The notes: generated by a model not told the origin, from the letters alone. 64,000 bases of DNA from Telmatactis stephensoni (GCA_029948255.1 JALIZF010001585.1:186001-250000), one strand, 5' to 3'. Counted from the first letter of the stretch, positions 52,501 through 63,397 are shown. Numbers and translations: made by a program.

Positions 52501-54299
52501 GTACGGGTTGCCTGTGTAGCCTTGTGGCAGGTACAGATTACCTGTGTAGCCTTGTGTGATGAACGGGTTGCCTGTGTTGCCTTGGAGCGTAGACGGGTTG
52601 CCTGTGTTGCCTTGGAGCGTAGACGGGTTACCTGTGTTGCCTTGGAGCGTAGACGGGTTGCCTGTGTTGCCTTGAAGCGTAGACGGGCTGCCTGTGTTGC
52701 CTTTGGGCGTAGACGGGTTGCCTGTGTTATCTTGAAGCTTAGGCGGGTTGTCTGTGTTGCCTTGGAGTGTAGACGGGTTGCCTGTGCTGCCTTGAGACGT
52801 AGACGGGTTGCCTGTGTTGCCTTGAGACGTAGACGGGTTGCCTGTGCTGTCTTGAGATGTAGACGGGTTGCCTGTGTTGCCTTGAGACGTAGACGGGCGG
52901 CCTGTGTTGCCTTGAGACGTAGACGGGTTTCCTGTGTTGCCTTGAGACGTAGACGGGCTGCCTGTGTTGCTTTGGGACGTAGACGGGTTGCCTGTGTTGC
53001 CTTGAGACGTAGACGGGTTACCTGTGTTGCCTTGGAGCGTAGACGGGCTGCCTGTGTTGCCTTTGGGCGTAGATGGGTTGCCTGTGTTATCTTGAAGCTT
53101 AGGCGGGTTGTCTGTGTTGTCTTGAGACGTGGACGGGTTGCCTGTGTTGCCTTGAGACGTGGACGGGTTGCCTGTGTACTAGACGGGTTGCGTAGACGGT
53201 TGCCTGTGTTGCCTTGAGACGTAGACAGGTCACCTGTGTTGTCTTTGGGCGTAGACGGGTTGCCTGTGTTGTCTTTAGACGTAGACGGGTTGCCTGTGTT
53301 GCCTTGAGACGTAGACGGGTTGCCTGTGTTGTCTTGAGACGTAGACGGGCTGTCTGTGTTGCCTTGGAGCGAAGACGGGTTGCCTGTGTTGTCTTGAGAC
53401 GTAGACGGGTTGCCTGTGTTGCCTTGAGACGTAGACGGGTCACCTGTGTTGTCTTTGGGCGTAGACGGGTTGCCTGTGTTGTCTTTGTGCGTAGACGGGT
53501 TGCCTGTATTATCTTGAAGCTTAGGCGGGTTGTCTGTGTAGTCTATCTGAGGCAGATCTGACATAAACCTGTCAATCATGTTCTCTTTATCGAACGGAAG
53601 TCCCTGGTAGTCGTCAGGTATCATAAAATCATCGCGCAGCGCATCTGCGTAAACATCTTCTTGCGCTATTGTTTCGCTAAGTTCTTTTTGCAGTCTAAGT
53701 TTAGATAGCCGTCGTTCCTGTTCCCGAATAACGTCATCGTATTTAAGTGACTGTTCTAGAGCTGCTCTGCACGCTCTTATATCTAGGAGAGAATCTCTGG
53801 CAGAGAGGCGGCTGGAGTTTGATAAGCGTGAGCGATGCGAACCTCGCGATGAGAACGATACAGTGTCTTCTAAACTTTGTAGTTTTTTAGATGCTGCGCT
53901 GCGAACGTCTTCTACCAATGCTCTAACTTGTTGTAATTCGCTTTCAATTTGCGTGGCTTGTGGCTTGTCACTGGCAAACTTAAGCAGATCAATAAGCTTT
54001 TCTTCAGCAATGCCGGCGAGCTTAAAGCACGTTTTTAGCTCCGCGTTTATCTGTTTTGCGTCTGCTGTCAACTTAAGGAATGATTGGAATTTTAATATGT
54101 TTGCATTCAAGTTTTTGGTTGCTGTCTTAACATCTTTATCTTTAAGCGAATAGTGGTATTCAAATCCCCTTTCAGTTAAAGTTTTAGGACGTTTATCTGT
54201 TTCTTGATTTGAATTTTCACTAACAAGATTCTCGAGTTCGTCATTAAGGGTTTCGTAACCCGTGTCCTTGACTTGATTGACGGGATTAGGTTTTTCCAT
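52482..54299 (-). CDS. BEL/Pao gag N-terminal region with decapeptide repeats
   Basis: Starts at an ATG (MEKPNPVNQVKDTGYETLND). About 260 residues of helical, charged sequence are followed by ~10-residue repeats of the type NTGNPSTSQG. Around 53160-53205 an irregular repeat unit changes the frame, and from there this frame encodes an out-of-register RLRLKATQAT pattern that is not real protein. The true continuation is the 809-residue frame. Role inferred: particle structure. Confidence 0.7.
   Translation of the reverse strand: MEKPNPVNQVKDTGYETLNDELENLVSENSNQETDKRPKTLTERGFEYHYSLKDKDVKTATKNLNANILKFQSFLKLTADAKQINAELKTCFKLAGIAEEKLIDLLKFASDKPQATQIESELQQVRALVEDVRSAASKKLQSLEDTVSFSSRGSHRSRLSNSSRLSARDSLLDIRACRAALEQSLKYDDVIREQERRLSKLRLQKELSETIAQEDVYADALRDDFMIPDDYQGLPFDKENMIDRFMSDLPQIDYTDNPPKLQDNTGNPSTHKDNTGNPSTPKDNTGDPSTSQGNTGNPSTSQDNTGNPSSLQGNTDSPSTSQDNTGNPSTSQGNTGNPSTSKDNTGNPSTPKDNTGDLSTSQGNTGNRLRNPSSTQATRPRLKATQATRPRLKTTQTTRLSFKITQATHLRPKATQAARLRSKATQVTRLRLKATQATRLRPKATQAARLRLKATQETRLRLKATQAARLRLKATQATRLHLKTAQATRLRLKATQATRLRLKAAQATRLHSKATQTTRLSFKITQATRLRPKATQAARLRFKATQATRLRSKATQVTRLRSKATQATRLRSKATQATRSSHKATQVICTCHKATQATRTCHKVT
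52500..53545. repeat. Coding minisatellite, 30-bp unit, ~34 copies
   Basis: Tandem units such as TGTGTTGCCTTGAGACGTAG + ACGGGTTGCC. Being 30 bp, each adds 10 residues without changing frame, except the odd unit at 53160-53205. Variants (TTGGAGCG, TTTGGGCG, TTGAAGCTTAGG) recur in blocks, suggesting unequal exchange. Confidence 0.95.
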
Positions 54300-54537
54300 T
54301 GATAAACTTCTACAAGTTACGAGTCACATTCAAGGTTTTGCTACACTTTATTTTCATTCTTCCTTGCATAATACGACGTTGTTTAGAAGTAAATAGAACG
54401 GACTTACTTGACGTAGTTGTGAGTTGTGTTAGCAAGCTTCAGCAGGGCTCTCAAGTTTGGTTTCCCGTAGATTCCGTAGGTGTATTGTTCTGTACACTTT
54501 GTACAAGTTGTCCAAAAGATTCCAAGAGAAATTTGAC

Positions 54538-54761
54538 TGTAGCGGACGGCAGCTCCGTCACGGAGAGGTCCGTGAAACCAAGAAAGGCACTGCAGACTCT
54601 TCAATCCCACAAAGTTTTAATGATCATCAAATCACTGTTAACTCGTCGAATTTCTGTGAGTCACTGAATGTGATCTCCCAGAAGATCCGATTACATACTA
54701 AAAAATCATGTGTAAACAATTAACGATTAAAAGAGTGATTACAACAGGGACTTCCGTTACA
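54538..54761 (-). repeat. BEL/Pao 5' LTR
   Basis: 224 bp, TGTAGCGGACGG..TCCGTTACA on the plus strand. The adjoining leader (54537-54300) has no obvious tRNA primer site that I could identify. Confidence 0.9.
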
Positions 54762-55491
54762 ATTGGTGATGAGCCATTTTACTGCTTCAATTATTTTGTA
54801 TGGTCTCACATTTAATGAAATAGCTGAGCTCTTGTATTGTAGCTTTCTTTTCAAGTTTATTTTGATTGTACCAGTCTGACTTTGTAATCGTGGCAACATA
54901 CTAACTGTATTAGTTACATCAGTAGGTACATTAACAATATTCCCATGAATCTTAAGTTGGTTACCTCTAGGGGCTTGCATTAACTTCTGAAATGCTATTC
55001 TTGGAGCGAGTAACTACAGCACATGGTGGAACTTTGTTTTTAACTAAGTGATTATAGCATGTTCTACAAACCCATTCAAGGTTATCAACACTTTTCTTAC
55101 TGCAGAGATACTTGTCAATGTCAGGATTTGACTGTCTCATTCTATCAGCCCACAATACACTATGCTTATACCATAGTTGGTCACAACAACTGCAGATGTA
55201 CAGTGGACCTTGACTAGCTGCTTTATGAAATTTTGAAATCGCCAATGCAACACTATCATTTTCTCTGTACTGTTTCATATAGGCATTATGCTTTGCCTTT
55301 TCTTCTGGAGATGCCTTAGATGCTCTATATTTTCTACTATATTCACAATTCTTAGCTCTTTTTTCTGGAGATGATTTAGCTGCTCTATATTGCCTCATAT
55401 AAGCAGCCCTTTTTCTTTTTTTAGATTCATTCATTTCTGAGTTTTCTAACACTCTACTTTGATTTGTAATTCTAGAACTTGTGCATGGCAT
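54762..55491 (-). pseudogene. Helitron-type polyprotein, DUF6570-like region (cut by BEL)
   Basis: 55491-54967 has the repeated YMRQYRAAKSSPEKRAKN pattern, then ICSCCDQLWYKHSVLWADRM and a C-X2-C. 54980-54762 continues, after a frame change, with GNQLKIHGNIVNVPTDVTNT and LPRL..SLNVRPYKIIEAVK. This layout is what I associate with the DUF6570 portion of Helitron proteins. The frame stops dead at the LTR boundary (54761). No Rep or helicase domain lies in the window. Confidence 0.65.
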
Positions 55492-55506
55492 TTCAGTGTG
55501 ATCACA

Positions 55507-56098
55507 TTATTCTGTTACAACTGAATATTCTGTAATATTTTCACATTGATTTAAACAATTTTCTGATTTAGCTGACATATTTGTTATCTTTTCATTGTTA
55601 ATTCTATTTGAAATCCTTTTGTATGAAACTGAGCACATGGAAACATAGTGAGTCTCACCCATGTGACCTATAAATATTGATCTTGGATTTTGTATTGTAT
55701 TGGTTGTCTCCACCAAGGTCATATGCCTGAAATTTTCACTTGATTCTATGATATGAATGTTTAAACTCATTGCATCAGCTACTGCTTGTATAAGAATATT
55801 GTCAGCCCATTGTTCCCCTGCATAGACATGTTGGACAAATACTGCAACCATGAAGTGTCTATATTACTCTCTATAGAATGTTCAGGATTTTCTCTCATAT
55901 AGTTAATACCACGTGTTCTAATTTGCTAATGATGATCTGGAACACCATACAACTCGATGTGATACTGATTTAAAGAAACAATCACCTCCACCACCTACAT
56001 CTAGTGGTTTCAATCCATATCTTAGTAATCTGTACTTAAGAATAAAATCAGGGTCATTAAAAGGTATTATTTCACAATTAGATGATGTACTAATTATC
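55507..56098 (-). pseudogene. OTU cysteine-protease domain of the Helitron-type polyprotein
   Basis: 56098-55918 encodes LKPLDVGGGGDCFFKSVSH, the OTU active-site segment (Asp-Cys), and 55851-55507 encodes WADNILIQAVADAMSLNIHI and IFIGHMGETHYVSM with the catalytic His. Between them there is a 1-nt shift at ~55955 and a stop, so it is decayed. OTU domains cleave ubiquitin or isopeptide bonds; in transposons the role is unknown. Confidence 0.7.
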
Positions 56099-56513
56099 AA
56101 TTAGACAACAGAAAGCCGCACGCCCATGGCGTTATAGATGCACGAGAGAAAATATAAAGAACGATTAACAAACGTAAGAGTGGCACGAGGCGTAGCCAAG
56201 TGCGACTCTAGTTTGTTAAGAGTTCTTTATATTTCCTCAAGTGCATCTATAACGCTATGGGCAAGCGGCTTTCTGTTGTCTAATTGATTTATAACAGAGC
56301 CTAGAGCCTAGAAAACGAAGCCGTGCAGCCCATGGGGAAATAGTTCATAGGTTTTTCAGCCAATGGGAGCGCGTGTTATATGTGTCGCCATCTTGAAAAC
56401 GAACGATTTGAAAAGGACGATGACGACGATAGTGCGCACGTGGTGCAGCCCATGGGCAAATAGTTCATAGGTTTCTAGCCAATCAGAGCGCGCGTTATAT
56501 CGAAACTATGTTA
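56099..56513. mobile_element. 415-bp insertion with 8-bp target duplication
   Basis: Flanked by TAATTATC at 56091-56098 and 56514-56521. The left half (56096-56285) is a foldback with ~76-bp arms (CAATTAGACAACAGAAAGCC inward both sides). The right half has a direct repeat, 56322-56377 and 56441-56496 (GTGCAGCCCATGGG..AATAGTTCATAGG). No coding capacity. Element plus one duplication is 423 bp, a multiple of three, and the ORFs on either side are in the same frame. Confidence 0.8.
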
Positions 56514-57561
56514 TAATTATCCTTGGACCTGGATTTATTTCAACATCACCAGATAATAAAATCCTTTGTCTAGATAAGTTATATACACAATCATTAGCCT
56601 TCGTGGAATTTTTATTGTATTTACAGAAATAGTGCAATTCTGGTCTAAAATACTTGCTGAAAAAGCAGTCTTTTCTCTTTACGTAGGTAACATAAAACAG
56701 CTTATACTCACTTACTACATCATATAATCGAGACGATAAAGGAGTTGATTTCATAACACTTGTTTTGTATTTTTGTCTAAGTTTTCTTTTTCTCAAGATT
56801 CGTAAACATTTTTGTACACAGATTCTGGACGGTTCCCTTTCTCTGCGATGTGCTCGAACACGTTTGATATCATGTCTATAAACATTTCTAACACTGTGCC
56901 TATAAATCTTGAGCGTTGTATCTTTGCTTGAATTGCAAACATCAACATCACAGTCATTACAAGTATAAACATTAGTTTTAACATAGTTTTGATGCTGATT
57001 TACCGCAGCTTTCATAGTCTCCTTGTGAATGAAAGGCACACGTGTTGGCTCGGTTTGTGCTTGCCGTGCTTCGTTTCCATTAAAAAGGCACTCAATTATT
57101 CCCCGAAGGAACTCATGATCAATTATCCTCCAAAGGGGATAATTTTGAAGTTTTATTTCGCTTCCCCAAAGGGCTTTAATAATCTCGTACTTAAAAACGG
57201 GCTGGATTATCCCCCGTTCAAGTGACTTATTTCGCAGTTGTATTTCGCTTCCCCGAAGGGCTTTCATAATCCCGTTAAAAACGGGCTCAATTATCCTCTT
57301 AAAAAGAGGCTCACATATCCTCCGAAGAGGCTCAGTTCGCTTTTGTTTTCGTATTAGGACATTGTTTATCAGCAATCTTCGAAATCGTTCCTTGCGTGGA
57401 ATCAGCGAGTGTTGCTTTCCATTTCTTGTAGTCGCTTTGCTGTCGACTAGCTCTGAATTGTGCCTAAAACATCGACCTAATAATTGATAAAACCTAGAAA
57501 CAACTTTCATTGCACTGTTTAGAGACACCAAATGAAAGCTGCGATAAATACTATTGTTCAT
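56514..57561 (-). CDS. N-terminal ORF of the Helitron-type polyprotein ending in a 2A peptide
   Basis: ~345 residues from an ATG at 57561 (MNNSIYRSFHLVSLN), very basic, with imperfect internal repeats (GIMKALRGSEIQLRNKSLER / EIIKALWGSEIKLQN). Cys/His-containing residues follow (YTCNDCDVDVC). It ends with SGDVEINPGP (56553-56524), which fits the 2A ribosome-skipping consensus D-V/I-E-X-NPGP. The OTU domain begins in the same frame about 30 codons beyond, once the inserted 415-bp element is discounted. So the 2A would release this protein from the OTU product. Identity of the N-terminal protein unknown. Confidence 0.65.
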
Positions 57562-58447
57562 TAAAGCAAAAGTTATTCACTCACCTCTAAAAAGCAAACC
57601 CAATAGCCAACAATGGCGCAGTCGAGTCCTTCACAGGCCTCGCAATCGTTATTTATTCCATGCCATGAGGCAGCTTACGAGCAAATATGCGAGAGATGAT
57701 TGGTTCCGAGTCCTTTTCTTTGACAATGCTGAAGATTAATCCAAACTGCTAATTGGTCCCGAAGTTTACCGAGTGTCGACTTTTGCCGAAGTTTTGCCGA
57801 GCGTGGAGTTCCTGTGGTGTTACTCACTTACAGCACGATGACATAGTGGCTAGAGCCTATACTAGGCTACTAGCCACAAAAATTCCCTCTTGCCTTTGTA
57901 AGCTTACATCTGAACTCCTCCAATTCTTGACGTGCATGATTCAAATTCTTTTTCAAAGTTGTTACTATCTTTTGCCCTTCAGTTATTTCTTTCTTGAGTT
58001 CGGGGTGTTTATCGCGCGATAATGTGGAGACTTTGGACAGAAAGATCGAGGAACAAAATTCATATTCTATTATTTACACTCACCTTGAAGCATCGAAACA
58101 GAAGATAGATGTCGATCAGATGTAAAAATTGCAATCACTAGTAGCAGTAGTAGGTACTATCCGCAAATAAAACTGATGGTTACTTGCAGTGTGAATCGCG
58201 CGCTTCAGTTTTGAAAAAAAGGTGAATAATTATAAATATAATTACAAAATAATTCTTCAAAACCTGCGAAATTAAAAAATAAATCAGTAATAAAGAATTA
58301 TCATAGAATATGTGTGTTTCATAGTAGCTTTCTTCATATTCAAGTTTTATTTCTAGAACATTTTTGCAGTTTCAGGGTCATTTCTGATTGGTTAATGAAC
58401 AATAAACATTCCTGAAATATTTTTGGGCGCCCATGGTTTTTTGATTT
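57562..58447. other. Intergenic region with possible minus-strand coiled-coil exons
   Basis: On the minus strand, ~58012-57901 encodes KKEITEGQKIVTTLKKNLNH and on to LEEFR and ends at a good donor (GTAAGC). Another short segment near 58126-58085 ends CTTCAAG|GTGAGT. Together they hint at a coiled-coil gene, but start and end were not found. The remainder, including 58140-58447, shows nothing recognisable. Confidence 0.25.
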
Positions 58448-59165
58448 TCACAGTAACTTGTTGGTGTGGGCTCTACTAACATGACCTCCACATTTGTAGA
58501 CCTTAGCTTGAGGGTGATGAACTTGAGTCTGCATCCTGCCACACAGTGTCAACTTTACAGCCTTCTTGTTTTGCCTGATGATAGCACTTGTCTGCCCAAA
58601 CCCCTTCCATTGACTTTGCTGTGCCTCTATACAGATCATCATCAATGATATCATTTCCACGCATACATTTGTGGTCATACCAAAGTATTCCACCAGACTT
58701 ATAGTTCTTTATAATAAAAGAACCATTCTAATTGCTGAGGTTACAACTGCCTTCTTCCAACTACCAAGTTCATTTCTGTCTTGAGCCTTCATTCTTTCTT
58801 TTTTCTTCTTCACACTGTTCATCCAAAATAGCAGTTATATGAGGGTATATCAATTTAATGATGTCATAATATCTATTTTTAGATACACAGCTTATACCGA
58901 GAAACTGTTTCAGTGTTTTTTCAAATTTTGCGAAGCCATGTCCAGAAATGAAGAATGCCTCTCCAAGGGCTAAGCCACCCACAGTCCTCCTTGATCCTTC
59001 AATCAGTGCTGATCCTTGGAAGTTCAAATTCCTCATTTTGCAACCACTGCAACCAAACGTAGCATTCAATGTTCCCCCAAGTCCAGTGGGCTCGACCTTT
59101 GACAGGACAAGAGTCCCTATTGAGAAAAAAACAAAAACAAAACAACATAAGTATTGATCATACAT
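58448..59165 (-). pseudogene. Mutator-like transposase fragment
   Basis: 59165-58790 encodes a C-X2-C start (CSGCKMRNLNFQGSA) and LGEAFFISGHGFAKFEKTLK..FLGISCVSKNRYYDII. After a gap and frame changes, 58693-58448 encodes WYDHKCMRGND, VDTVWQDADSSSS and CGGHVSRAHTNK in different frames. I associate these motifs (VWQDxDSSS, CGGHxxRAH) with the Mutator-like transposase domain common in cnidarian proteins. There is a stop near 58715 and a shift near 58510, so it is not functional. Confidence 0.6.
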
Positions 59166-59550
59166 CTCTACCGATATTCAGAGTAACTAGAGAATATATC
59201 TATATGTCTCGCTATTCAGATAAGTGTTCGTTTTTGGAATGCATAAAGTAGGCATTTTAAAAAATTGAAATACTAGAGGTTTGTTGATTTCTAGCTCAAA
59301 TTTAGCAGAGGAGTGGTGTGTTGTGATTCCAGTATGAATGACCAAAGTATGCTTCTTTGCAATAGCCTAGTTTCCATATTATATATGATATCTGCTACGA
59401 TCGCAGAGAAAAAATATATATTATTAAAATTGTAAATAATGTTATAATTTACATGTTAGTATATGAATTGATCATATTTTGCTTCTTCATTTCAAAGGAT
59501 TATAAGTCTTTGTCTGTCTGTGTGGACCAAAAGCCCTAATGCTTATCAGC
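59166..59550. other. Region without recognisable gene
   Basis: AT-rich. It may contain upstream introns of the P-like transposase. Confidence 0.3.
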
Positions 59551-61725
59551 AACTGAACAAAGTGGTATGTTCAGGTTACCCTCAGGGAGGCTGCTATCTC
59601 TATACAAGAATTCAGTCAATCAGAGTGCAGGGTTACACACCAAAGTATTGGATTGGCTAGCGAAAGAGGCTGATAATAGTGGCCTTGATGACTATGGTAG
59701 AGAAGGAGGTTTAATATTGGATGAGATGTCTATCCAGGTTAGTGGATGCCTTTGCTATAGATTTGACTATGATCTTAAAAGTTTTAACCCTGCACATAGA
59801 CAATCAATTTCTTCTATAAAGTTTATAAGATTGTATTTTCATTGTTCCAGGAAGATCTGTTGTTGAAAACAGAGAATGGAGTGAAACGATTAGTAGGACT
59901 GGTGGATTTAGGTAAAGAGCATGACTTTATGAGAGCTATGACCACAGGTATGAATTTAATTTTTATAATAATAATAATGCTTTATTTATCAAAACTCATA
60001 GTCTTTAATGTACGTATATGAAATATTATAAGGCCTGAGAGTTAGATGCCTGAAATCGAAGAGCAGGATGCGAAATCTGTAATAAATTACTTTTTTAGGT
60101 GAAGAGAGAGCAGAATTAGCAACACATGTTTGCCAGTTTGTGTTCCTTGGCAACACTGGTTTTCGTTTTCCCTTGGCGCACTGGCCAACAAAAGAAATAG
60201 ACAGTGCAATGCTGTACCGTCTTTTCTGGAATGCAGTGGAGGAGTTGCTGCTCAGAGGAATAAAGATTGTGTACTGTTGCTGTGATGGTTGTGAAGCGAA
60301 CCGTAATTTCATTAAAATTAACTTTGATGGAAAAGATCCAGTAAAGGAGAATTTTACTATTAGAAACCCATACACTTTGGAGCCTATGATCTTTCTTTTA
60401 GATTTCTCGGTAAGAATTGTTGGCTCAATTTCAAATTTTTATTGAAATTTTCACATACAAAAGTTCCAGTAAATTGTAGCTCATAAACATGTTCCTAAAA
60501 AGGCTTTGTCATGAAAAAAACTTACACAAAATCCTGATCAGGATCTTGTAGGAACTTAAACATTAGGATTCTGTAGGATCCTATTCCTAAATGAGATATT
60601 TTATGGTACTACAAGATCTTACAGGACCTGAGTAAGCTTTTTACCAGGGTGTGCAGAATGCAAATTAAGTATATAACAGACATATCATTGTCTTAGTAAG
60701 GGTTTATTGTGCAAACAACACAATCACAAAAGCTGTAACTATTGATTTTTTATATATAACATAATGTAAAGAAGCTGTGTAACAAGTTGGTGGAACACGA
60801 AATCTTCAATTGCGTGATCATTCTATAACATAGAAGCAGTGGATAGATGCATTCAATTGGAACCAGAAGACCAATTCATTGCCCTTTCATCATCGTTTGA
60901 CTGTAAAACATTTCCAGCTGGGGTATTCATCAAAGATGAGAAACCATCTTGCTGAGCAAGTATTGAATAAAGACATGCTGGAATTGATGAAGGTAGGCAT
61001 ATAAATACTCCAATGGATGTAAAAGAGTAATGTCATGTATTATGTTGCTTTCTTTGTATTAATATTCAGGCTTACAAAGATGAATTGAGTGTAAAGGCTG
61101 GGAAAACAGCATGTGGCCTTGACAAAGCCATTGAGTTCCTTGAGATGACGAGTACACTCATCAAAAACTTTACAAGCCACCAGTACTACATGAGTATGGC
61201 TGACAGTCGTCTGGTCGAAAATGACAAGTGTTTGCAGTGGCTACAGGATTGACAATCCAAAGTTAAAGGAAGGAAAGACCTTAAGGCAGCTGAGAGAAAT
61301 AAGCTATTTCTGTCAGACAAGACAATGAATGATGTCACTTCTTGTATTCTAGGTTTTAAAGCTTCGTGTAGTTTTTTATCTCAGGCACATCCTGGGTGTA
61401 ATGTCTCAGCATACCGTGTAAACAGTGATCTTGTGGAGAACATCTTTTGCCAGCAACGTGGTCGAAATGGTCAAAATGACAATCCAACCTATGCCCAGTA
61501 TGGACCCTCGATCAATAGTATTCTTTTTGGACAATCTACAACAACAAAGAAAAGCAACACTGGAAAAGTGGACAGATATGCATTTTACAAGCCACAGAAG
61601 TTACCAGTGAAACGAAAAGACTCAAAGAAAGAGCCAGCAGCTGAAATATCAGAACAGATTCTGATGTGCCCACCAACAACGCAGATAAGTTATGTATTGA
61701 TAATACATTATGTACAAGTCAAATA
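59551..61725 (+). pseudogene. P-element/THAP9-like transposase pseudogene, 5 exons
   Basis: Exons 59551-59737, 59851-59947, 60099-60409, ~60768-60992 and 61070-61725 have matching phases where splice sites survive. Motifs: MFRLPSGRLLSLY and LILDEMSIQ; HVCQFVFLGNTGFRFPLAHW and CCCDGCEANRNFIKI (P-element-like catalytic/GTP-binding region); SSKMRNHLAEQVLNKDML; and near the C-terminus SDLVENIFCQQRGRNG and YGPSINSIL. Defects: exon 4 lacks its AG acceptor (AA instead), has a 1-nt shift near 60796 and a TAG where Trp is expected (~60829), and exon 5 has a TGA at 61250-61252. The N-terminal THAP domain is not in view. Confidence 0.7.
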
Positions 61726-61799
61726 AGCAGAGAATCTGGACCCTGTCTAACAGAGTTCTTATTTCCTGCTTCCATTTCACAATCTACCTTGGGAGGTAG

Positions 61800-62220
61800 G
61801 AATGGTAGTAACACGGCAAAAAAGGTCACGTTATCCACGAATTATGCGAAAAGTAAAATGTAGGGATAACTTCGAATAATACCGTATTTTCCCCGCGTTT
61901 TACGGAGGCGGGATAATTCTAGGTAATCCCTACGTTTTACCTTAGTTTTCCAGAACATCAAAACACGAGTTTTCCACTTGTTTTACCGTACAGTAAAATG
62001 AGTTCAAAACCTACATTATCACTCGCATTTTCCCTACGTTATCCCGTGTAGGCGAATGCATATTTTACCACATAATCCTTACATTTTCCGCTCGGGATAA
62101 CATGGATAATGCCGCTGTTATCTAGTGTGGTAAAATGTAAGGCTAGTAACCCTGATTAATAACCCCCTTTTATTACGTTTTACCAACGTTATCTCTACAT
62201 TATTTCGAGACAGGATAATT
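61800..62220. repeat. Array of ~18 imperfect 10-11 bp motifs in both orientations
   Basis: Words close to TACRTTWTMCC (TACGTTTTACC, TACGTTATCCC, TACATTATCAC, TACATTTTCC and reverse complements such as GGTAAAATGTA and GGGATAAC) recur every ~20 bp. The array follows the P-like transposase pseudogene directly, so it may be subterminal transposase-binding sequence. Confidence 0.6.
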
Positions 62221-63397
62221 TGATTCAGATTACTAGTTGTGGTCTTCCTGTGCTATCAAATCGCTTACAAAAAGTACCGTCAGGGACGCTGTTTGCTAGT
62301 TTTGACTTCGAAAACACGTGTTACAGTAATATTTTTCTTTGTTTCGGGAAAGCAACAATTTATAATGTCTCCTAGATCGGGACAAGATGTCGACAAAGAC
62401 TAAATCGAAATTTGAGATTTGATTCTGTTTATAGTTATTAATCCCCTATATTCATTATGAACACTGATCTTAGACTATTTGTAACTTAGATTACCAACAT
62501 ATTTTTCGTTTGTTAATGATAAACTAAGAGAAGGAAATTAAAGGGAGGGGGAAAATTAGGAAAGCTCTGCCAAGCAGGGTAATAAACTTTCTAATTAAAA
62601 AATAGATATGCTGAGGCAGGAGCTCCTGGCTGAGGTCATAGTTAATGGAGGGGACATAAACTATGGCTGAGGTGCAGTGATCAAATAACTATCAAATGCC
62701 GCTCTCAGCCACCTCATGGCGTGCTCTTTGGCAATCTTTGGATCTTTGAAAAGGCGGCAAATCAACAATGGATTCTATTGTTCTTGATGCGGGGTTATGG
62801 AGTATTCTGCAGCAAAATAAAATTCAGTCTGTACTCTTTTTCAAGCATTCTCGATAGAAAACTTCCTGTGTATGATTCATCGTTCATATAGGTATAATTT
62901 AGAGCGAAAAAAGTCGAAATTATCTAATTACACTAGTAGTCACAATACGGTGTTACATTCTTTTCAGCAATCGTAATAAAAGCCGCAATGTTAACTAATT
63001 TTCTGTTTATCTTCATTAGCCTGGAACTAAGTAATAACCAGCAAATAAGAAAAGCTGTAAGAAAATGACTGTTGCGTCATTTTGCTGTAGACCAATAGCA
63101 TAGGTTGTTACAAAACATGAATAGTTCAGATCATGCGAGGAGGTAAGCGCGCGCTCATTTCGAATCTTACAAGCCAGCAGATTATCAGCGTCACATCGAA
63201 ACCACAAAAGGAGTAAAAATGGACCAACAAATGCTGCTGCTGCTGTTGGGGATTTTTTAGCTGACCAAAAATGTCACTGTCGTTTGGGGCAATTTGACCA
63301 TGGTAGGAGACGACAAAATGTTCAAGCACTTGTCTGAAATGGATCGAGGAACGCTTGATATCAAACCTTCAAGATTCTGAAAATCAGCAATAACATC
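62221..63397. other. Region without recognisable gene
   Basis: No convincing frame. Near 62610-62680 GGCTGAGGT occurs twice around a short hairpin (CATAGTT..AACTATG). Confidence 0.3.

Larger units (their letters stand above)
46397..54761 (-). mobile_element. BEL/Pao LTR retrotransposon
   Basis: An 8.4-kb element with two 224-bp LTRs (TG..CA), a leader at 54537-54300, gag, protease, RT/RNase H, integrase and a DUF5641-like tail, all on the minus strand. Breaks: a frame change within the gag minisatellite and two in-frame TAA codons (50071-50073, 47098-47100). A purine-rich stretch (AGGGAAGCAG) precedes the 3' LTR. The 5-bp flanks differ (CAATG versus ATTGG), and the two sides belong to different host sequences. 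Confidence 0.9.

Noticed and set aside
52522..53561. Plus-strand frames rich in RRRVACVALR
   Set aside because: Antisense translation of the gag minisatellite.
62610..62680. microRNA-like hairpin around CATAGTT..AACTATG
   Set aside because: The stem is only about 7 bp.
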